Made by a program: the position numbers and the translations under genes. The notes under the pieces are model-generated. The model made no database searches and was not told the DNA's origin. It saw nothing but the letters and a program-made list of their open reading frames with translations. Of a stretch of DNA of 64,000 nt, positions 38,133 through 51,096 are shown piece after piece; the first letter of the stretch is position 1, and every line of letters begins with the position of its first letter. The DNA is from Phascolomyces articulosus (lineage: Eukaryota; Mucoromycota; Mucoromycetes; Mucorales; Lichtheimiaceae), in the NCBI GenBank assembly GCA_025677815.1, contig JAIXMP010000027.1, positions 558,001 to 622,000 on the forward strand, written 5' to 3'.

Positions 38133-38679
38133 GTAACTATTATTTTTTAAAAAACAATTTATGATGGATGGGCTGTGTTTATCATTGTATAGTATAAAAT
38201 TTGAGGACTAAATATAGCCATTTCTTTTTTTTTTCTTTTATTCATGGAGTGGGTCATTTTTGACCTATTCCATTTTTTTATTAGGAACATATCAGTTACA
38301 ACGCTCGAAAACCAAGAGCATTTATGTTGTTTCTTTTTATTCATGAGCTTGGGCTTCGGCTCATACGCTTTGGGGCGCACCGTCTATCTTAGATAGTCTC
38401 AGGAATCGAGTATCCTTCTTATGAGCTTCGGTTTGTAAGGGGAGAGACTCGATGCTCAAAAACGTGTAAGTTTTCATTTCTTATCTTTATTATGTGATTA
38501 CAATTTTGATAAGTTTCTTCAAAATTTCAGAATCTTACCCGTGATTTTTTTGGAACTCCTATGCAGCACAAAGAAAGATATCCTTTTTAGTAATTTTCTC
38601 AAGAAAAAAATTTCGCTTTGGCTTTTTTTCCTTCACTTTATCATTATTTGATCGATCACCCAAAAAAAAAATAACAAAC
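38133..38679. other. DRS1 upstream region with inverted repeats
   Basis: It holds an imperfect hairpin (ATGGAGTGGGTCA at 38244 with TGACCTATTCCAT to 38276) and a second weak inverted pair (ATCGAGT/ACTCGAT, about 38406-38452). The end, 38530-38679, is T-rich and must hold the DRS1 promoter. Confidence 0.4.
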
Positions 38680-41217
38680 ATGGTCGCCGTCAATGATTTT
38701 GTAATGACATTTGAAGACAACGATCAAAACTTCAAGATCGTTGAAGAAGAAGAAGAAGAAGATATTGTAGAAGAAGAAAAAAAGACTGAACTCGAAACAA
38801 CAACACCCTCAAAAAAGAAACGAAAGGCTGAAGACAAAAGGAAAGAAAAAAAAGAGAAGAAAAAAGCAAAAACAGCAACACCAAAGAAGAATGAAAATGA
38901 TAAGGACAATGAATTTGATTCTGGATTTACATTTGCTATTGATGGTGGTGGATCAGCAGGTCCAGCTCATGCTTGGGACTTTACTGCAGCTAAAAGTATG
39001 CTTAAAGAGGCACAGGTAAAATAATCATAAAAACGTTTTCTGTAAATCACTATTTGTCAAACTCTCTATTTATGCTAAAACCACCTTGAATTCGTTACAC
39101 TCTTATTTAATAGCCAAATTCTGTACCGAGAACTGATATTGATGCAATAATTGAGAAGAAACGACAAGAGACAAAGGCTGCCAAAAAGAAGAAGGCAAGC
39201 AAAAAAGGTATATAACTTTTATGAGGCTTATTTTATTGAGATATATTGTATCATGGAAGTGTATGCTGATGTAGAGAATAAAAAAACATCCATGTAATAT
39301 AGATAATGATGAGGAAGGTACATTGTTGAATGACGATGATGATGATTTGGCACTGGATGGTTTTGGTGCAGGTGCTGTAGATACCGAAAAAGTAGATGAA
39401 GATGATGACGAAGAGAGTGATACCGAAGATGATGAATCGGCTAGTGACATGGACGAAGACAATGATAGTGATGCAGATGCTGAAAAGGATGCTGAAGCCG
39501 AAGAAGCAGTAAGTCTATATATAGATGAGCACATGTTCTATGTTATTTTTTTTCTTTATATTAAAACATTTTATATTTCTCCCTCATCTAGCGGAAACGA
39601 GCTTATTTTGCACCAGAAGAAGAAAATCAAACGGAAGCACATGAAGCATTCACATCCATGAATTTATCAAGACCTATACTTAAAGGTTTGGCCAATGTCG
39701 GATTTGTTAAACCAACCGAAATTCAAGCACGTACTATTCCGATCGCATTACTTGGTAAAGACATTTGTGGTGGTGCAGTAACAGGTTCTGGTAAAACTGC
39801 AGCGTTTATTGTCCCTATTTTGGAACGTTTACTGTATCGTCCTCGACAAACAGCAGCTACCCGCGTTCTTATTCTCTGTCCAACACGTGAATTGGCTGCT
39901 CAGGTGCATAGTGTGGCAGCTAAATTGGGTGGTTATACCGATATCACATTTTGTCTTTGTGTGGGTGGTCTTAATTTAAAACGACAAGAAGCAGAATTGA
40001 AAAACAAACCCGACGTTGTGGTGGCTACTCCAGGTCGTCTTATTGATCATGTTCGAAATTCAGCAGGTTTTGCTTTGGATACTTGTGAAATTTTGGTGAT
40101 GGATGAAGCTGATCGGTAAATTTTTATATATTTATAAAAAAAAGGTGGATAAATGAAGGAGGGAGATTTATATTGAAAAACTAACGATATTTTTTGGTTG
40201 CATCTAGTATGCTTGAAGATGGTTTCGCAGAAGAATTGGGTGAAATTGTAAAAGCTTGCCCTAAATCACGACAAACAATGCTATTTTCAGCTACGATGAC
40301 AGATAATGTTGATCAACTGATTCGAATGTCATTAAATCATCCTTCACGCTTATTTGTCGATCGTTCCAATCAAGCCGCTTCTCGACTTATCCAAGAATTT
40401 GTACGTATCCGTGCCCATAAAGAAGCTGATCGATCTGCTGTCCTTGTTGCTTTGTGTCGAAGGACATTTAAAACCAGAACCATCGTCTTTTTTAAATCCA
40501 AAGTCGCAGCCCATCAAATGAAGATCTTGTTTGGTTTATTAGGCCTGAATGCAGGTGAACTCCATGGTAATTTGACACAAGAACAACGTTTGGAAGCACT
40601 CGAACGGTTCCGTGATAACAAGGTTGACTTTTTAATGGCAACGGATTTGGCTGCAAGAGGTCTTGATATCAAAGGTATTGATGTTGTTATCAATTATAAT
40701 ATGCCAAACCAATTTGCTCAATATCTTCATCGCGTGGGCAGAACCGCTCGTGCTGGTCGCAATGGCCGGTAAGTTGTTTTTTTTTATCTTTTTATGGCAT
40801 AAACCCCGCATAGAAATTCTTTTTAGGAAGAATAGATGATTATCCCGAAGGAGGATTACTTAATTCTTGCCACGTATTCTAATTTATAATTATAGTTCCG
40901 TAACACTTGTAGGTGAAGCCGATCGAAAAATGCTAAAGATGGCGATCAAGTCCGCAACAGCGGGTTCACAGGTGAAAAATCGCGTGGTTCCGACCGAAGC
41001 GATTCAGAAATACAAAAAGAAGGTTGATAAACTTACACCACAAATTGAAGAGATTTTACAAGAAGAAAAGGAAGAACGAGCCCTTCGAAACGCTGAAATG
41101 CAGTTACAAAAGGGTGAAAACATAATTAAACACTCAACTGATATCTATTCCCGTCCAGCAAGGACCTGGTTTAAAACAAACAAAGAAAAGAAACAAGCAA
41201 AAAGAAGTTCTCGTTAA
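38680..41217 (+). CDS. DRS1: DEAD-box RNA helicase Drs1 (DDX27)
   Basis: Six exons: 38680-39015, 39114-39207, 39303-39508, 39592-40115, 40208-40768, 40896-41217; they sum to 681 codons without a stop. The acidic/basic N-terminus (EEEEEED, KKKRK runs) is typical of Drs1 and nucleolar import. Helicase motifs: Q motif (FVKPTEIQ), I GSGKT (277-281), Ia PTRELAA, Ib TPGR, II DEAD (383-386), III SAT (414-416), [25 protein letters not shown]. The tail [17 protein letters not shown] matches the Drs1 C-terminus. Drs1 acts in the nucleolus in 60S ribosomal subunit assembly, on 27S pre-rRNA processing. Length (680) is near yeast Drs1 (752). No oddity: all motifs are complete. Its poly-A region is about 40-90 bp before the next (minus) gene end at 41353, so the two genes converge. 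Confidence 0.93.
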
Positions 41218-41352
41218 ACGAAAGAAAATGAATATTATTAAATAAGAAGAAAAAAGTAATAATAAATAATATTAATAACATATATATATAAACAAGCTAT
41301 TATTTTGTTGACTGTTTTTGATAACTATCTACAAGACTACATAAACTACTAT

Positions 41353-43118
41353 TTACACATCTACAATACGCTTGATGCGATTACATTCATCAAGATGTTC
41401 TCCACGATATTTAATAAGATAGTTTCCATGTTCTTTAAAGGTAACAGTCTTATTTACTGGGCATCCCTATAGAAATCAATAGTGTTTATTATTAGTTATT
41501 CATGTTTTAAAGATTAAGTAAGTCTCAAAGGAAAGAAGAAAATAAGCTGAGTGGTTTACCTTTGCACTATTGGAACATTTGTAATAGATACTCCTGAATC
41601 CAGATTTCTTATGGACGGTGTTTCCATTGTTTTTCCAGAGATAATCATCATTATAAGGAAACTCACGAGTTTCAATAATTGTACTTATTGCTTGCATTTC
41701 ACGTCGTCTTCTTCGGCGAATTGCTGGACGTTGTATCCGATGAGAAGTAGCTGGTAGAATGGGTAATTTATCAGGAGGGGGAAAGGATGGTAACATGGGT
41801 TGATAGACTTGTCTTGGTTCAATTTGATGAGGATGATAATGTCCTGCAAAAGAGGGAAGTCTTTCGGTTGTGTGAGCCATACAAGAATCACCGTCAGCAT
41901 CTATTGGAGATAACGCAGACTCAGGAGTACTTTCAAGTACGCGTGAAACAAAATAGGTTTTAGTTATTTTTTTTTTTTACTTTTTAGGGTAAGTTTTAGT
42001 ATTCGATCATTTAAATAAACTTACTTTGATCTATTACTGCTACTACTATCTGCGCGTGGTGAAGTGACGTGACTAATAGAGGGTATATTGAAAGCTGATG
42101 ATGGGTGATGATGATGTGAAATAATAGGAGAGGTAGAAGTAGAGGTAGAGATAGGCGGTAAAACAGCTGATACGGATTTTTTAGGTGAATGACTAAGTAA
42201 TGAGTCAATGTTGTTGGTACTATTTCGTCGTTCTGTGCGATGTTCCCGCTGTGGAGATGATTCCTGTAGTTGTTTTTGCTGTTTCTGGTGCCGTGCTGGC
42301 TGATCCAGACTGGAACTATTCCTCCAGCTTTCTACCATTTCGGAAGAATTGGTGGCCGCGGAATCTCGGCTTGTGGGGTATTGGTGTATTTGCGGTGAAC
42401 GGATCCGCGGAAGAATTGAAGTACTACTGTTGTCTATGGAAGAGTTACTGGTAACATTACTCGATCGCCGTTGTGATGTTGAATGAGCATCCCAACCGCT
42501 ATTATGTATTGATTTATCTATTGATAAAGAAGGTGGACGACTTATACTATTAGATCGAGATGAAGGCTTTTTTTGTTGTTTATGGGAATCATGCATGGTA
42601 CTGTCTGAGCCATAACGATGTTGTTGTAATAGATAATCAATTTCTTTCTGCCTTAATTTAGCTTCTTCTGCCCTTCGTCGATCTTCTTCTACTTTGCTGG
42701 ACAATATTAATTCAAGTAGATCTCGTTGCTCACCATATTGGTGAACAACTTTTTCCAAGTTAAAAAAGGGAGAAGGGCCAGCACTAACACCATTAGCAAC
42801 AGCACCTTCATCTTGTTTGGACATTTTAGGACTGGGAATAGAAGAATGATATGTTATTGTTGGAGATGATGAAGTTGATAATGCCATTGGTCTTGAAGGT
42901 GAAGTATAATAATAAGAAGCACGTCTACTTGATGATAAAGGGACTGTTGCTGAAGCCATTAATGGAGTAGAAGGATGACTTGTATTAGGTGGTGATGGTG
43001 GACAATGTCGTGTTGTTATAGAACGATATATGCGATCATCTTTATCAAATGTAGTTGAATAAATGCTAGAATGATTAGTTGTTGTAGGCAACATTGAAAG
43101 ATTCCTTGTTACAGGCAT
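41353..43118 (-). CDS. WRKY-like zinc-finger protein
   Basis: Three exons (43118-42025, 41929-41560, 41466-41353) join to 526 codons in frame. The first 360 residues are Ser/Pro-rich and disordered, with a charged helix (KVEEDRRRAEEAKLRQKEID). After an Arg run (RRRRRRE, about 436-442; likely nuclear signal) comes a domain close to WRKY-GCM1 zinc fingers: NDDYLWKNNGNTV (where plants have WRKYGQ), GFRSIYYKC (C483), GCPVNKTV (C490), KYRGEHLDEC (H512, C516). Ligand spacing C-x6-C-x21-H-x3-C is near the plant C-x4-7-C-x22-23-H-x-H/C. Such domains bind W-box DNA in plants; targets here are unknown. The last intron splits the finger between the two cysteines. It could instead be a FLYWCH or other GCM-type finger. 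Confidence 0.7.
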
Positions 43119-46100
43119 GGTTGATGATTTTTATTATTTTTAGTTGAAAGAAAAAAAAAAGAAAAAAGGGAAAGAAAAGGGAAAAGAAGGGCTTATTGTT
43201 TCGTAATGAAATAAGCAAAATAGTTTGGATTATACTTTTTTTTTCTTTCCTTGCGGGAACACAAGTCAAGTTTCGTTCAGAACTCTTCCCGGATCCATCC
43301 TCTTTCTTTCTTTAGACAATCCATTTCTTTTTTCTTCCCCTCTCCCCCCAAGCGATGTAAATTATACCCCCCAAAAAAAGATTTATTCTTTACCATGACA
43401 AAGCAATCATGAATTACCCGCCTATAAAACAATGTAAGCCTGTTTCTTTATGAGCTTTTTTTTTATCGTCACATGTATCAAAATAGGATTCAGCCATTTT
43501 CACAGTAATGCAAAAAGTATTCGTCCGAAAATAGCCGTTTATTTATTTTTCCAGTGTGTATAAAACAACAAGTGAATGGTGACGATCCTTCCATAAACAT
43601 CCATCATCATCAACATCAACATCAAATAAGAAGAACATTACTTGGTTATCCATTATTATTTCCTTGTTTAAAAATTATCACGGAGAAAAAAAAAAACATC
43701 TCTCCCGGACATTTAACTAAATTCATCTTAATAAAATATAAACTTCTTTTTGATAATAAATCTTCTTTTTTCTTTATCTAATCCGCGGTTATATAATCTC
43801 AAAGTGAGTTTAATAAGTGAATTGGGTTGATAAATAATACGTTTGAAAATAAACAAGTAAAGAAAACCCAGCTGTCAGGAAAATAAACACACCCCCACGC
43901 TATATTACACCATTACGCACAGCCCGAGTTTGTCCGACTAATATAATGGATTGTTTGGTGGATGGATGGTTAAAAGTAAATGTGGGGGAAGACTGGGGGA
44001 AGAGGATAATAAAAAGGCTGGGAATGAATGAAAAAAGTTATTGTTTTCACACGATTTGGTATTATTTTCCGGAAAGTTTGTATAAAAAGGTACAAGTCGG
44101 TATAGCGGAGTAACCAAATGGAAGCGAGCTTATTGGCCAATAAGCTTACGAAAGCTTCTGGTTCCCGTACATTCTCTTCCCGCCTTTCCCATTTCCCAGA
44201 GGGCAGATTCCGTTCTCCCCTTTATTGAATTTCGTAGGGACCTTAGGGTCCTTCGACTTATGTAACTTTATTCCCTCTTCCCACTTTTACTCTCCTTCCC
44301 CCCCCTCACACACATACACACACTCATTCCTATCGGGTCATTTTATTATTTTAGCCTGCTTACATGATTATGTTTATCCTTTTAGTCTCCATCGTTTTAT
44401 AATGTTTATAAAAGTAACTATATGTTAACTATGTAAAAGTAACATACAAGTGAGAAGGTTAAATAATGAACTTATTTTCCTCCCCAAATAAGATATAATA
44501 ATTATACTCATCAAGATTTTCCGCGGTAAAAAAAAGACCACTAATAGTTTATATGTCGTTTTTAGTATAATAACACATAAAAACAACATAGTCAATTACA
44601 AATATGTAACAAGATTTCCCAGGCGTTCCAGTTCCCCGTAGGGACTCAAGGGGACTTGCTTATCAAACCGGTGAAACCACTGTGTATGATAACTTTGTGT
44701 AATTATTCGACATTACCATATATGAGCTTCCCGCGGTATTATTTTATTATGTTAATCAAACAAGATGGCCTAAATTTTACGTAACTTTTTCTTTCCTCGG
44801 TAACAGCTGCTCGTATAATAATTTATACCAGTCTTTTTTTATTATATTTGTGAGACTCTTTCTATTATTATTTCCCTTTCCCCACTGAAAATTTTTTTTA
44901 AAAAAAACCTCCCACACGTAAAATAAACCATATTATCGTCAGACTCGCTTGATCCAAGCAAAACTATGATTATTATTACTAACATATTATTGCTTTCTTT
45001 ATATGACTTATAATAATGTGTACGCTCTGATTTCCCAACTTATTCTATCTTACTTATACGTAAACCCTGCTTGAATAACTTTGTTAGTTTTTCGATAATA
45101 CGCACATAGGAGTAATAAGGTTATTTCATAAAATCAATAATGATGTTTTTATCAAGTAAATACTACATGATATTTTAATAAATCACTACTCTCTCAAAGT
45201 TGAATATGAGTAAACGTTACAATGGAACCTTTATGTCAGCATGAAGTAGTTAGGATCATACCTTGGATATATATGGCACATTCGAAACGAAAAAAAGGAG
45301 CAATAGGGGCTTTGCTGACACAACAATTTCTAAAATAATAAAATATGGATATCAAGTGCTCCCTTATACACCCTTCAGGCACCCATTCATTATGTCAGCA
45401 CTGCGTAGTCATCAAAAGAGTGTGTGAGTTTTTTTTTTCCATTTTGATTCTTTGGGGAACGGGAACACTAAAAAGGAAGTTAGTCAGGTTTCTCTAAAAA
45501 AGTCATTTTTTATTTATTAATTAATGAACAACAATAATAACATCATGATAAAAATGATCTTTTTTTAAGTTTATTTTCCAAAATTATTTAATTATGCATA
45601 AATAATCTATGAAATATATTACTATAAAAAATATGATGGTAAAGAAGTTGTATATTATTGAAAGTTTGCTAATCCGACAATTATTACCAAATTGGTAACA
45701 GGATATATCTATGCCAAAAATCCGGGGTGGGGGCCGTGGCACGCCCTTTGAGTGAATCAAACTGGATTTATAATAATTACACCCACAATTAGGTGCTGAT
45801 ATTCCTGGTACAAGCATATGAAAATATAGTGTTATTGCAAGTTAAACTTCGCTAGACATAATATATATAAAAAGTTACTTTGAATATTGTAGATTATGAC
45901 TAACGCTTACAACAGCATGAGCATGAAAGCCTCATACACAGAGCTCAGCGCGAAATCATACCCATATTTTTTTTTTCCATTTCAAAGAGATGATCTATCA
46001 CATTTTATAAAAGTAGGCACGCAGCGAAGAATGATAGGTGTATATTTCAATATATTTGGATAAATGCTATTATATACTTGTTCTAACAACACCAATGTAC

Positions 46101-47228
46101 TATATAGAAATTGATTGGTACAACCTCAATACCATTATTATCATTATTTATTGCTACTGTAATTGATAGAGTATAGGTTACGCACTGTAGATATGTTGTT
46201 TACAATTGACATGGTGATTGAATTTTAATTTAGTTGTGCAGCGTGAAGTAAAGATCGACTGCTTTGATTTTCTTCTCTAACACATGTTGCATAAAATGAC
46301 ATTTATTGCTTATTATTCAGATGGCTCGGTGTTAATCGAGTTGCTTCATATATTACTGGTGTCCAAGACACGAATTCGTATCCCATCCACTAGTTTCTTC
46401 GTGATGCTCCTTGAAAGCACATATATATACCCATAAGCTTTTTGAATAGACACTTTTTTCAGCTCTATATGAAGAGAAGACGAGTAGTAGCAGTATTTGA
46501 GTATGTGTACAAGCAATTGCTAATTCCCATTCTAATAATAATAAGATATCTGTTGAACTTTCCAACCAACCATATGGAAATATAAAGATGTAGTATATTC
46601 AGCTTATATACCATCATATTGTAAACGTGAAAAATGTTTATATGCCACTTGTTGAATATTTAATTAATGGGTTACATGCTCACAAAGAGTGTCTCCTTTA
46701 TTGAACTATAAGACCATTCGACTTGATTTTAACAAGTTTGGGTAAGAATGTGAATTTTCGTCTATGCCATATACAACAGTTTTTATAGATATTGAAAGAA
46801 TCACAGATGGAAAGAATTTTATTACTTTTGCTACGATTCTTACTAGAAACTGGACATGTAATTCTATGTTGAACAAGAAGACAAAATATAAGAGAATGAA
46901 ACTAACGGCTCAATCTAAAAAGTTAAAAGTCTTATTTCGTGAAATGCTTTATCGGCATGATTTACTTCTTTTCAGCTTTGTCTGAATCTAATAGTAAACA
47001 ACTAAGTTATCAATGGCAACTGGGATCCCAGTTTTTCAAAACAGACATTAAGGCTATACACTATGATATCAACAAATAGTTCCATGAATCTCTTTTTGTT
47101 ATGAAATTTTTTTGGTTTCATAAGGAACGAGATCGATATAAAGTATAGTAAATACATAATTAAAGAGAGTTACTGCTGGTGATATTATAATCTAGGCACA
47201 GGTAAGTCGATACTACTTTAGAGTTCAT
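43119..47228. other. Long intergenic region
   Basis: From the WRKY-like gene start to the second LTR. The first 300 bp (T/C-rich) must hold the promoter. A perfect 20-bp palindrome lies at 44127-44146. A C-run and CA repeats are near 44300-44325. Several short frames exist, but none has family features. No RNA gene was recognised. Confidence 0.4.
44127..44146. promoter_or_regulatory. Perfect 20-bp palindrome with CCAAT
   Basis: AGCTTATTGGCCAATAAGCT reads the same on both strands and carries back-to-back ATTGG/CCAAT boxes, the core bound by the CCAAT (HAP/NF-Y) complex. No gene start is near enough to assign it. Confidence 0.4.
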
Positions 47229-47659
47229 TGTGAAAAATATAAAAGGTAGTAAAATAGAAAAATAAAGACGATAAGAATACGTTGCGACTGTTATATAGAT
47301 TTATTTAATAAAAATAGTGATGATCCAACTATCTAATAAAATTGAGGTCCTTTTATACTTTTCGGTGAGATATACATTTCTTATTATTTCTTTATATATA
47401 TTATTGTTGTGTTCGTATTTGTATTAGAGATATTGTCGATGATGGGAACTGTTCTTATTATCTTACGCCTGTCCATGATACAAGGCTTTATGAATCCCTT
47501 GTTTTTATTATTTTATTCGCATGCCTTATTCGGTACATCTGTTCCGATGTACCTGGTCATGGCGTTAATCTTATTTTTTATTCTTGTTTTTACCTCATCC
47601 TATTTCGAATGTGTCACAGATTTTATTTATTTATTATATCCGATCTAATGGACACGACA
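47229..47659 (+). mobile_element. Solo LTR, copy B (431 bp)
   Basis: Begins TGTGAAAAATAT and ends GGACACGACA like copy A at 5993-6421. It is flanked by a perfect 5-bp direct repeat, TTCAT at 47224-47228 and 47660-47664. The first ~140 bp of the two copies are almost identical (including ATCCAACTATCTAATAAAAT) and the middle has diverged. No internal coding part remains. Confidence 0.88.
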
Positions 47660-49185
47660 TTCATTATGGAACAATAATTTATCGTATATTGGGGATAATA
47701 TATGAGTTGGGGTGTGCTCATATAATAATAAAAAGGGTTGAAGCGCGACACTATTGACTCTAGTTCGTCTGTTATTACTAAGTTGTTGGATCTAATGACA
47801 GAAGTTATCGCTTTATTATTCAATAATATAGTGCTACGTTATAGAAAAGAAGAATCCGACACAAGTAATAAATTCACTATTATTAATGTTTATTGAGAGT
47901 AGGACTTGATCAATCTTTTCATTATATATATGCCTTCCGCAAGCTGTATAATTCTAAATTACTTGCTTTATTTATAGTTTTTTTATTATTATTATTACAA
48001 AATTAGGTGTTTGCTTATTTGCATAATATTTTACATCTTGAATTCTTAAGGTTCCCCTACTTTTTGAACATGGGAATTCTTAAATAAAAATGCAGTAATA
48101 TGTTCACTTCATTTCGATGCATTGTATGTTGAAGTAGCAAAATCCTGTTTTAAAGAAGGCAGACTAATAACAATTATTGTGATAATATAGGCTTAATTAT
48201 CTGTGAATATTGATGTTTATATATGTACTCTGATGATTAATTCTCTTCTATTATGTCTTTTCTTTTTGCACACTTCTTTTATTATGTTTTTTAATTTGCT
48301 TTGGAAAGTTTATAGTTTTGTAAACCATTTAAGACGAAGATGTAGTATTTGAAGATCACTCAACTAATATAAACTCATTGCTCCATTTACTAGCTTATAT
48401 AGTTTACCCTCTTTTCTTTCTCCTTCCTCAATGGAGTTTTTCTGACACGTCACTCGTTCTAATTCACGTTGTCAGCCAGTGGATGCTGGATGCAAAATAC
48501 GCATGGTCCTTTTTTTAAAACGACTGTATTTTTCTCTTATTCCTTATTCGTTAAATAAAAAACTTTGCTGATGTGTATGTCATAAATAAATACTCTCGCC
48601 AAACCAAAGAAATAAAAAGTGCTGCAAAAACGGAAAACACCAAGTAATCGATTAATTTCAGTTTGACAAAAAATATGCACAGAACATGAAACGTGTAACA
48701 AATATATAAAAAAAAACCAACCGTTCGGATAGTAACTTTTAAATAAAAAATGGTTGTGTGTATTATGACGTTCCCAAATTTGATTAGGATGAAATAATAA
48801 CCCTCAGCCTTGTCTGTACAACTCTCTCGTAATTATCTATATGAATGCATCACACTATCACACGCTTAACAATATATAACTACTTGAACATCCATGTGTG
48901 CTTTATTCAAATTCTTGTTGGTGCATCAACATATTCATTCGTCCCTTGCTGTGCCATCCAACCTTTGCAAGCTTTTCTTTATAATTTTACTCAAATATTT
49001 GAACCAAGTCTAATACAACAATATAAATGAGAGTGAGTGTAGTTTTTTATACAACCGTAATTGGCATTTTTTTTTATTTTATCAATAAAAAGAGACTATG
49101 ATACATCATCAATCAATGATGAAGTGAAATATTTCGAAAAAATATTCGGGTAAAGATGAAATGTTAAAAAGGAGGAAATAACTAT
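47660..49185. other. Intergenic region, no gene seen
   Basis: AT-rich with a (TTA)n run near 47985. Short frames only. Nothing else supported. Confidence 0.4.
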
Positions 49186-49736
49186 TTAATGTTGGAGTTC
49201 GTTATCGTAGTAGTTCTCCAATTGTTCTTCAGCGTGCTTCTTGGCCTTGATTTTGTCAATAGCATCCAAACCCTTGGTTTCGATCCTGTTATCAATAAAA
49301 ATAGACAATGTTAGGTATTGTTTATAACCATCATAAATTTGTATAATGCTCTCCTATATATCTCTACAGCAACATATAAAATAAAGATAAACTTACAACT
49401 TGTCAACAACACCACCGGCGAGACCAGCAAGGAGTTGCTTGGCCATGGCGTGGTCTTGAGGCTTGCCTTCCTTTTCACAGTGTTCGTTGTAGGCCTTGGC
49501 AGCTTGGTAAGCGGCAGCACCAGCAATCAATTCGTGGGTGAAAGAACCTTCATGCTTGTCTTCCTTGTTGAATTCTTCGTGTTGGGAGGAGAAGTGATCA
49601 AAGAGGCCCCTATTAAAGAAACTTTTTTGTTACTTTTTTTTTTTTTACATGATACGTACAGCCCGTATATTCTCCAAATCTTCTTCATATCATGCATCAT
49701 GATATCCATCTACTCGCAAAAAAAGACAACTTACAT
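49186..49736 (-). CDS. CipC-like / DUF3759 protein
   Basis: Three exons: 49736-49735 (two bases, AT), 49609-49397, 49285-49186. Together they make 105 codons; the start ATG is cut after AT by intron 1 (GTAAGT..AATAG). The 104-residue product starts MGLFDHFSSQHEEFN and contains GSFTHELIAGAAAYQAAKAY, MAKQLLAGLAGGVVDKL, IETKGLDAIDKIKAKKHAEE, the pattern of the CipC family first found as a concanamycin-induced protein in Aspergillus and later in many fungi as a strongly expressed small cytosolic protein of unclear role. Codon use is rich in GCC/AAG/CTC compared with its neighbours, as in highly expressed genes. Length agrees with the family (about 105-130). Alternative: translation could begin in another upstream ATG not seen here. 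Confidence 0.85.
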
Positions 49737-51046
49737 TTTTGTTTTATATGAAAAGTGATTGAAATAAAAAGAGATGTAGTTCCTGAATAAATCAATCAAA
49801 AAACAAGTCTTTTATATCTTTTTTTGACCAACGTTCTGAAATGCGGACCTTCTCAGTTACTATTGACTATTTTACCTATAAATGGTTAATGTAGGACAGC
49901 TTTTATCTGTGACTCAATTCTGCCAAGCTCAGCACCGGCTATTCTTGCATATTGGGATAATTTGTATAATTTAAGGTAAAAATAGTAATTGATGCTCCAC
50001 TCTGAGTGTGGTCTCTTTTACTCTCTTTAGTAAAGAAAAGCCAAACTCTAATGTATAGTGCATGCAATATTACAGTATAGATGAAATAATCCTTTAAGCG
50101 GCAAAACGGTTGATCATCATTTTATTATATTATTTTATTTAGGGAAAAATAAATGTCTGGATCTCCGTATACCCGCATTCATACACAGTAATACTGTTCT
50201 CATAATATAAAATTCGGGCCTCTCTCCTGCCGAAATGATGTACATCCAATCTTCTTCGTTTTTACAATCACTGTGAATAACTCCTCCTATCTTATTTGTT
50301 AAAAATAATGGTACAAATAGCCTGGTTGCTATAACATGGAAAAGATGGTGATAATGATGACGACCAGGGTGGTGGGCGCTGGGGAAGGTATTATAATTTA
50401 TTCACACACACAAACACCTCTCTTTATGGATGGATTTCCTGTGTCCTTTTACTATAATACACAAATGGCACATCACTTTATGCACGATAAACAAGCTCCT
50501 TTTAAATTTTATAATTTGTAAAGCATATGAAACTGTTTAGTACATGAGCAACATAAACCTGGTGACCTATTGTTTATTGAAAATGAAGTATAAATACAAC
50601 GCAAGCATGGATTGATGCAACACGACAATTGTACAAATAATAACAACAAAAAACCAGTTTTGTGGCTATGCTATGCTATATTCCTTTGTCCTCATAAATA
50701 AATTATTATTATATACGGTGCATGAACTACTAGTAGTGTATAGAACAAGATGGAAAACTCGGGGAACTTGATATTGTGCTACATGAATGCTTTCAATGAC
50801 GATGTTTTAATGATGATAGTGTTGATGTCGGCAGAATAACAAAAAAAGGTAAAGTATATAAACAATATATTAGCGTGTCCATATAACTTGGAAGGTGCCC
50901 CTTTTTAGAATGGTAGCATTTACCAAGCAGTCAAATTATGAGAGTCTAGATACCACTCTGGTTCTTTCATTTTATTTTCACTGGAATATATTATAACAAG
51001 ATATATACTTTATCTTTCATATAAAAAAATCATCTTCACACTATCA

Positions 51047-51095
<49 letters not shown>

Positions 51096-51096
51096 T
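49737..51096. other. Intergenic region with (TA)n run
   Basis: Upstream of the CipC-like gene and downstream of the nucleoporin gene. Holds a 40-base (TA)n microsatellite at 51052-51091 next to the nucleoporin stop. No gene seen. Confidence 0.45.
51052..51091. repeat. (TA)n microsatellite
   Basis: About 20 TA units, ending six bases before the stop codon of the nucleoporin gene on the minus strand; so it lies at the start of its 3' untranslated region. Confidence 0.85.

Noticed and set aside
46764..46985. 73-codon plus-strand ORF with a start ATG
   Set aside because: No family features, no splice partners and codon use like background DNA.
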